This document shows positions 1 through 6,300 of a DNA stretch of 10,524 nucleotides, piece by piece; position 1 is the stretch's first letter; each line of letters begins with the position of its first letter. The stretch spans positions 223,496-234,019 of the forward strand of contig MU646981.1 in the NCBI GenBank assembly GCA_026770585.1. Direction: 5' to 3'. Source of the stretch: Baffinella frigidus (lineage: Eukaryota; Cryptophyceae; Cryptomonadales; Baffinellaceae). A program made the position numbers and the translations under genes. The notes under the pieces were generated by a model. It saw only the letters and a list, made by a program, of their open reading frames with translations. It did not search any database and had not been told where the DNA came from.

Positions 1-104
1 ACAACAGTTCGTGTTACACATCCGTCAACTTTTGGAGTCGGACAACAGTTCGTGTTACACATCCGTCAACTTTTGGAGTCGGACAACAGTTCGTGGTACA
101 CATG
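1..104. repeat. 41-bp tandem repeat, 2.5 copies
   Basis: Units at 1-41 and 42-82 are identical, and a partial unit runs at 83-104. The unit contains TTACACATCCGTCAACTTTTGG, which resembles the ATCCGTCAACTTTGGAGCGG segment inside the interspersed elements at 842-1082, 3700-3929 and 6904-7040. The array therefore probably arose by local amplification of a piece of that family. It may continue beyond the window. Confidence 0.9.
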
Positions 105-278
105 GTCTATGGTGTAGGGTCAAGGTAGAGCCAGACCTTGCTCAGCTGAGCTGAGCAAGGCAGTCACCTCGGACAGTTGGCTTCGGCGTCCGCGTGACCG
201 GTCACGCGGGCGCTCAAGAGCCTGCCGGCGGGGCTGTCTATGGTGTAGGGTCAAGGTAGAGCCAGACCTTGCTCAGCT
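105..278. repeat. Exact 43-bp direct repeat (105-147 and 236-278) around two palindromes
   Basis: GTCTATGGTGTAGGGTCAAG and the 23 bases after it occur identically at both places. The right copy contains the last coding bases and stop of the Efg1-like gene, so the left copy is a duplicate of the 3' end. Between them lie CCTTGCTCAGCT-G-AGCTGAGCAAGG (136-160, 12-bp perfect arms) and CCGCGTGACCGGTCACGCGG (190-209, perfect palindrome). Confidence 0.9.
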
Positions 279-319
279 TTCCGGTCTTTTACTATCTCCC
301 GCATCTTTTCGATCGATGC
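251..319 (-). CDS. EFG1: Efg1-like gene, probable last exon
   Basis: 69 bp, 22 codons plus TGA at 253-251. The acceptor AACCCAG|GCATCG is preceded directly by a CCCTAAA-type array. It encodes ASIEKMREIVKDRKAEQGLA and then LP, a basic/acidic helix typical of the C-terminal tail of the family. Another possible donor, GCAAG|GTCTGG, lies at about 262-263, so a further exon outside the window cannot be excluded. The 3' part of this exon and 15 bases beyond it are exactly repeated at 105-147. Confidence 0.6.
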   Translation of the reverse strand, partial: ASIEKMREIVKDRKAEQGLALP

Positions 320-3300
320 CTGGGTTGGGGTTTAGGGTTTAGAGTTTAGGGTTTAGGGTTTAGGGTTTGGGGTTTGGGGTCTAGGTTTTAGGGTTGACCG
401 ACTATTTTCAAGTTGGCATGCTGGGTGGGTGTGCGGTACACATCCGTCAACGTTGCAGCGGGAACGAGCCCGGGCTCACCAACCTGCTTCACCCAAATGG
501 AATGAATGAGACAGAGGCAGACCTTCAAATCGATTCGAATCTGTCAAATGTGCCCATCGATTCGAGCAAAGATTCGGGTGATTCCACCCGCGGTATCAAG
601 TGGATGGAAAAACATGCAACATTCAAAATATCGGCGAGTGGACCTTGCCCGCCGCGGTCTTGAAGATGGTCTTAATCTTCAAGATTGGTCTTCATCTTCA
701 TGATTTCCCGCATCAGTCAACCCGGCTGAGGCAGGGGTGCCACCAGCAACCCGTAGCAGCGAAGATACCACGTCTTGGGCCGTGGGGGAGATATCCCGTA
801 GCAGCGAAGATATCTTGAAATACGTATTTCAGGTCGCGCGGGGAGCTGACTCTGTCTCAGTCCACTTGGGCTCACCAATTTGGCGAGCCACCAATTTGGT
901 GAGCCCGGGCTCTTCTCCGCTCCAAAGTTGACGGATTTGTACCCCACTTCCACGACGTCAACTTGAGAATAGTCGGTCAACCCGAGTGGGGCAGAGCTAG
1001 ACAGTGCCACTAAGCAGCCACCGTTGCCTTTCTCCACCGGATTTCCGGGCGCGATTCGAGACGCTTGGAGTGTTTCCCGGGTGAGAGCTTGATCCGAAAG
1101 GAAGCATGGCTTTTCTGCAGAAGCAGTTCCGGTGTCCGCCTATGTTGGGAGCTCGAAGAACCTAAAGGACCTAAAGGCTATCTTTAGTGGCCATCTTTGG
1201 TGTTATCTTCTCTCTTGTGTGCGACCTTGTCCTCGGTCTTGAAAATTGAGACGTATTTCTGGTCGCGCGGAAAGTTGACTATGTACTCCAGGTCCGCTTC
1301 CAGCTGTGTCTGCTTCGGGACACGGGGTTTAGGGTAGAATGTCTAGGGTCTAGGGTCTAAGGTCTAGGGTATAAGGTCTAGGGTCTAGGATCTAGGGTCT
1401 AGGGTCTAGGGTCTAGGGTCTAGGGTCTAGGGTCTAGGGTCTAGGGTCTAGGGTTTGGGATTTAGGGTTTGGGATTTAGGGTTCAAGGTTTAGGGTTCAA
1501 GGTTTAGGTTTCAAGGTTTGGGGGTTAGGGGTTAGGGTCTAGGGTTTAGGGTTTAGGGTTTAGGGTTTAGGGTTTAGGGTTTAGGGTTTAGGGTTTAGGG
1601 TTACGGGTTCAGGGTTTCGGGTTTCGGCCACACAGACACCGTCGTCCATCCATGCATTACTACCACCATGCCCACCATCCAACTTAGCAGCCACCGAGGG
1701 CTTCACGGATACAGTCCATCTATTTTTTTTTTACTAGAATCTGATCCATTGCCCTGGATCAGATCTAACCGCGTTTCCCCCGGATATCCGTGGGGAAAGA
1801 TACTCGATCGCTGCTAAGTGCCCCCCCCCCCCCAAGGGGCCTAGGTTTTACCAGGACCAGGCCTGACAGCTGTTTCTGTTCTCCGCCACACACACACGCC
1901 GTCATCAATTGACACGGTGGACTACGAACCTTTCATCAAAAGTCAACTTGTCTGAAGACAAATAACTTGAAGGATTTTTTTGATGCAAATTGGTCACTTA
2001 ACACCCCGGAATCCGGGGTCAACGAAACCCTCGCAGCCCACGGTGACAAGCAATGCAGGGTGGTCACAATGCATCGTGTGTTAATCTCCATGGAAGCATT
2101 AATTATTTGCTAGTGGGCAACGAAAATTACCATAAGAGTTGCTCACAAAACTAATAGAGCAGCATTTGTGTAGTAAATTTCGTTGCGCCAAAAGCAATCA
2201 ATTAACACTTTTGCGGAGATGAGTGTGGCCGCACTCCTCTCCTCTCTGCTACATCGCCCAGCTGGAGAGGGAAACCAGAGAACCCATCATAGGGTTCAGG
2301 GTTTGGTACATCCTTGGCTTCTTGCTCGGTGCGAGAAGCCACTCCTCTCCTCACTCCTCTCCTCTCTCTACTGGAAACCCCCAGGGGAAGTGTCAAAAAG
2401 TAGCGGACACTCTGGTGTCCTATACTTTGGAGCCATTTTACCCTCAAAAGGCATTTCCCCCCCCAAGGACGTGACCAAAATTCGTCAAAAGGCAACAATA
2501 GTGTCGTGTCCAGAGAAATTGAAACTTCCCCTGTGGCTTTGCAGTAGCTGCTACATCGCCCAGCTGGAGAGGGACGCTGTGATAGGTTCTCTGGCGCTCG
2601 TGGCCATGGTACTCCACTGTTACTTCTTAAGTTAACAGAGGTTCCACTTTTGCTTCGAGACGTTCCACTCTCGACTTTTGTCTCGGTGGGCCCCGCTCTA
2701 GACCACCGCCACTCGCCCGTTACCCATGCCCGCCATCCATTCTCTCCCACGTGGCCTTGACCCGGGGACGTGTTTAGTTTAAAAGAAAATGGATCCCTAT
2801 GTGTTCATAGGAGTTGGAAGAAGATTAATCAGGGCCCTAGGTATATTTAATTAGGGCAGACACTGGTTTGATAATCCCTTTTCTTTTAAATTAAACATGT
2901 TCCCGGATGAGCCTAGGGTTTACCAGGACCGGGACTGACGAAACACTGTTAGGTAGGTACCACATCAGAATGTTGCGTGCTCTTCTCTCCCTGCCCCGAT
3001 CCTAAGAAAATGGATAATCAAACCGGATTCTGCCCTAATTAAATTTACCTAGGGCCCTAATTAATCTTCTTCCAACTCCTATGAACACATAGGGGTCCAT
3101 TTTCTTTTAAATCAAACACGTGCCCACAATTCACCCCCCTCGGTAAACCCTGGTAAAACCTGGGGTAACACCTGGGGTACAACCTGGGTAAAACCTGGGC
3201 CTAGGTTTTACCGGGACCAGGACTAACCCGACTCACACAGCGGGCTACGAAGGGATTTTCAGGCACTCAGTGCCCGAGTGTCCGTTACCTTATCCGTAGG

Positions 3301-6300
3301 ACCCCCCCTATACCCCTGCGGGTTGCCTACCGTAGGGTCCTAGGTCTTCTCACCTGGGGGTTCTTCAAAACCCCTTCGAAGTCCGCTGTGTGGACTGGGC
3401 GGTACCACATCAGCCGCGCGCTGCTCTTCTCTCCCTGCCCCGAGCCTCAGCTTTCCGCGGTAAACCCTAAACCCCAAACCCTACACCAGGTTGAGCAGCG
3501 CGATCTCAAGCAACGCCCCCCCCCCCCGTGCCCACAGGTGGATGGGTCTAGCGCTGCCTGAATCTTGGCTCGGGTGGACCGACCGTGGAGGCCCGTTCTC
3601 GTCTCCATCGTCATCCGGTTTGCCTGGTGGTTTTGCTGCGCCGCCTGGATCTTTCCGTTCTTTCTCACCGAGACCCGCCCACGGTGGCGACCATCCTCGA
3701 TTCTCACCCGGGAAACGCCCCGAACGTCCCGGATCGCACCCGGAAATCCGGCAGAGAGAGAGGCGACGGTGGCTGTTATGTGGCACTGTCTAGCTCTGCC
3801 TCGCTCGGGTTGACCCGACTATCCTCGAGGTGACATGCTGGGTCCGCGGGACAGATCCGTCAACTTTGGAGCGGGAACGAGCCCGGGCGCACGTAATTGG
3901 TGAGACCAAATAGACTGAGTCAGAGCTAGGAGGTTTGTGGGGAGGCGGCGGCGGGGTATGGTCAGGTTAATCCGGGGACATGTTTAATTTAAAAGAAAAC
4001 GAATCCCTATTTGTTCATAGGAGTTGGCCGAAGGTTAATCAGGGCCCTAAGTAAATTTAACTAGGGCCATAATCCGGTTTGATAGGCCGTTTTCTTTTAA
4101 ACGCAACATGTTCCCGGGTGGAGGTGGTGCATGCATGCCGGTCGTGTCGGTATTCATCCATGTCTCTCTCTCTCGGTAACGAGAGGGGGCTCAGGGTTTA
4201 GGTGGAGGAGGGGGCGGGGGGGGACCTGTTTGGTTAGAAGTGCCTGCTTTGCCCCCTCCTCCATTTCTGCCCCCTCCTCCACCTCCTTCTTTACCTGGAT
4301 CAGGGTTGAGGGTTTAGGGTTTAGGGTTGATGGTTTAGTGTTTAGGGTTGGTGGTCTAGTGTTTAGTGTTTAGGGTTTAGGGTTTTAAGGTTTAGGGTTT
4401 AAGGTTTAGGGTCTGAGGTTTAGGGTTTAGGGTTTAGGGAAGAGGGTTCAGGGTTTAGGGTTTAGCAGGGTGCAGGTTGAGGGTTTAGGGTTTAGGCTGA
4501 TTAGGTTTAATTCTCGGGAGGGGGGGTGCCTGGGCGAGTTTCCGGACGACCTTTCTGATGAGAATCTCATCAAAAAAGCGCGCCATGTGGTATTGTAGAC
4601 TTCGGGTTGGCTTGGATTCGGGGTCGGGTCGGGCAATCCCAAATCCCAGATTGTTTTTTGTTAGATGACTGGCTTAACTGAAGTTTTATGCTATCTCATG
4701 CATGAGATTGATGCCAAGATGGCATCCCCCACCCATAAGATGACACAGAACGGCGCATTTTCGCCAGACTTCCGCCCGACCCGACCCTGGAAAAATCCAA
4801 GCCAAGCCGAATTCTACAACACATTTAATTACGAGGGCTGATTAGGGTTAATTCTCGGGAGGGGGGGTACCTGGGCGAGTTTGCGGACGACCTTCTTCTT
4901 CTCGAAGAAGCGCACCATGTGGTACTTCTTCGAATACTTCTGCTCCAGGTCTGCCGGGGCACGTATTGTACTTTTCAAAATAGGGGAAACCTATTTTTCT
5001 TTCATTTGATGGCAACGAAAATTACTACACAATTCGTTCTTACTAGTAATATTATTGTACTTTTCGGGTCAGCGCGGATTTTCTCGAGATCGGGTCGGGG
5101 TGTCGGGAAATGAAAATCTCGATAATTGGTGCGTCCATCTAAAGTTTTATGCTATCTTATGCATTGATATGATGACAAGATGCACCCCGCACCCATAATA
5201 TGTCACAAATACTAGAGCCCTTTTTCGATTTTTTCGATTTTTCCCGACTCCCCGACCCCGACCCAAAATCCGCGCTGACCCAAAAAGTACAATAGGGTGT
5301 TAATCCGGGGACATGTATAATTGAAAGAAAATGGACCCCTACGTGTTCATAGGAGTTGGAAGAAGATTAATTAGGGCCCTAAGTAAATTTAATTAGGGCA
5401 AAATCCGATTTGATAGTCCACGTCCTTTTAAATTTAACATGTTTTCGGATGGGTTTAGGGGCTCGGATGCAGGCAGCGATGACGGATCTGCTAGCAGGCA
5501 CACACACACTCTCTCTCTCTCTCGTTCTCTCTCTCGTTCTCTCTCTCTCTCTCTCTCTTGCTCTCTCTCTCTCCCTCTCTCTCTCCCTCCCTCTCTCTGT
5601 CCCTCTCTGATGGAGGCCAGCGAGCAAGGGCCTCGGACACAGATCGCTTCAGAGACTGCTCTGGGCGAACCATGAGCTAGCTCTGTCCCAGTTCAATTTG
5701 GTCTCGAAGATAGAGTGCCCCCCCGAAGTTTCACAGGTGAATTTTGCCCCCCCCCCATGAAATTTACCTGCGAAATTTCGGGGGGGGCACTCTATCTACG
5801 AGACCAAACTGAACTGGGACAGAGCTAGTCCTATCCCCCCACCTAGTCGCGAGCAAACTCGGCCCATACAAGACAGTCAGGGCCGGAATCAGGCCTTGGC
5901 TTTCGGGTGAAAGTCTAGATGTGGTACTTCTTCGAGTATACCACGCCAGAGTGCAGGAGGGTGTTGATTTTCTTAACCCGCGTTTAAACGCGGTTGTTAA
6001 CTTTTGAAAATCACTGCCTTGAAGGGGAATTGACTTTTGGCGACCCCTTCGAAGACTCTGGCGTGGTATCTGCACCAGATATACCGGGCCACTCGGGTTT
6101 CAGGGTTTAGAGGTCCCTGTCCACACGAGGCTATCCATGCGAACAGATTCATAAGTTAATTATTGGATTATTACCCAGGAAACACGCCAAAAGTCAGCAT
6201 TTGATCACGTTTCCGTACGGACATCCGTACGGAAACGTGATCATTTCCCCACAAATTTTAAAATGACCTTTTCTTCTGTTCGCATGGATAGCCTCGTGTG

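Noticed and set aside
1-104. CRISPR-like array
   Set aside because: Units are contiguous 41-bp tandem copies without spacers, in a eukaryotic context.
717-1037. 106-residue minus-strand open frame
   Set aside because: It lies almost wholly in repeat copies shared with 3700-3929 and in the exon 5 echo; not supported as a gene.
1184-1225. Read-through end of exon 5 to TAA as the C-terminus
   Set aside because: Possible, but the ACAAG|GT donor in phase with a CAG acceptor and a charged helical exon at 319-251 is preferred; left as an alternative.
1324-1627. True chromosome end
   Set aside because: The array is degenerate, internal and lies within a gene; both flanks contain exons of the same gene.
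2183-2750. Open frames of 150 and 182 residues on both strands
   Set aside because: They overlap a MITE end, CTCCTCT repeats and a 27-bp direct repeat; no domain-like pattern.
4530-4592. Exon 3 copy as a normal coding exon
   Set aside because: No acceptor, a GC donor and loss of the upstream half of the motif make it a damaged duplicate.
5379-5675. Arg/Glu- or Ser/Leu-rich open frames
   Set aside because: Translation of the CT microsatellite in several frames.
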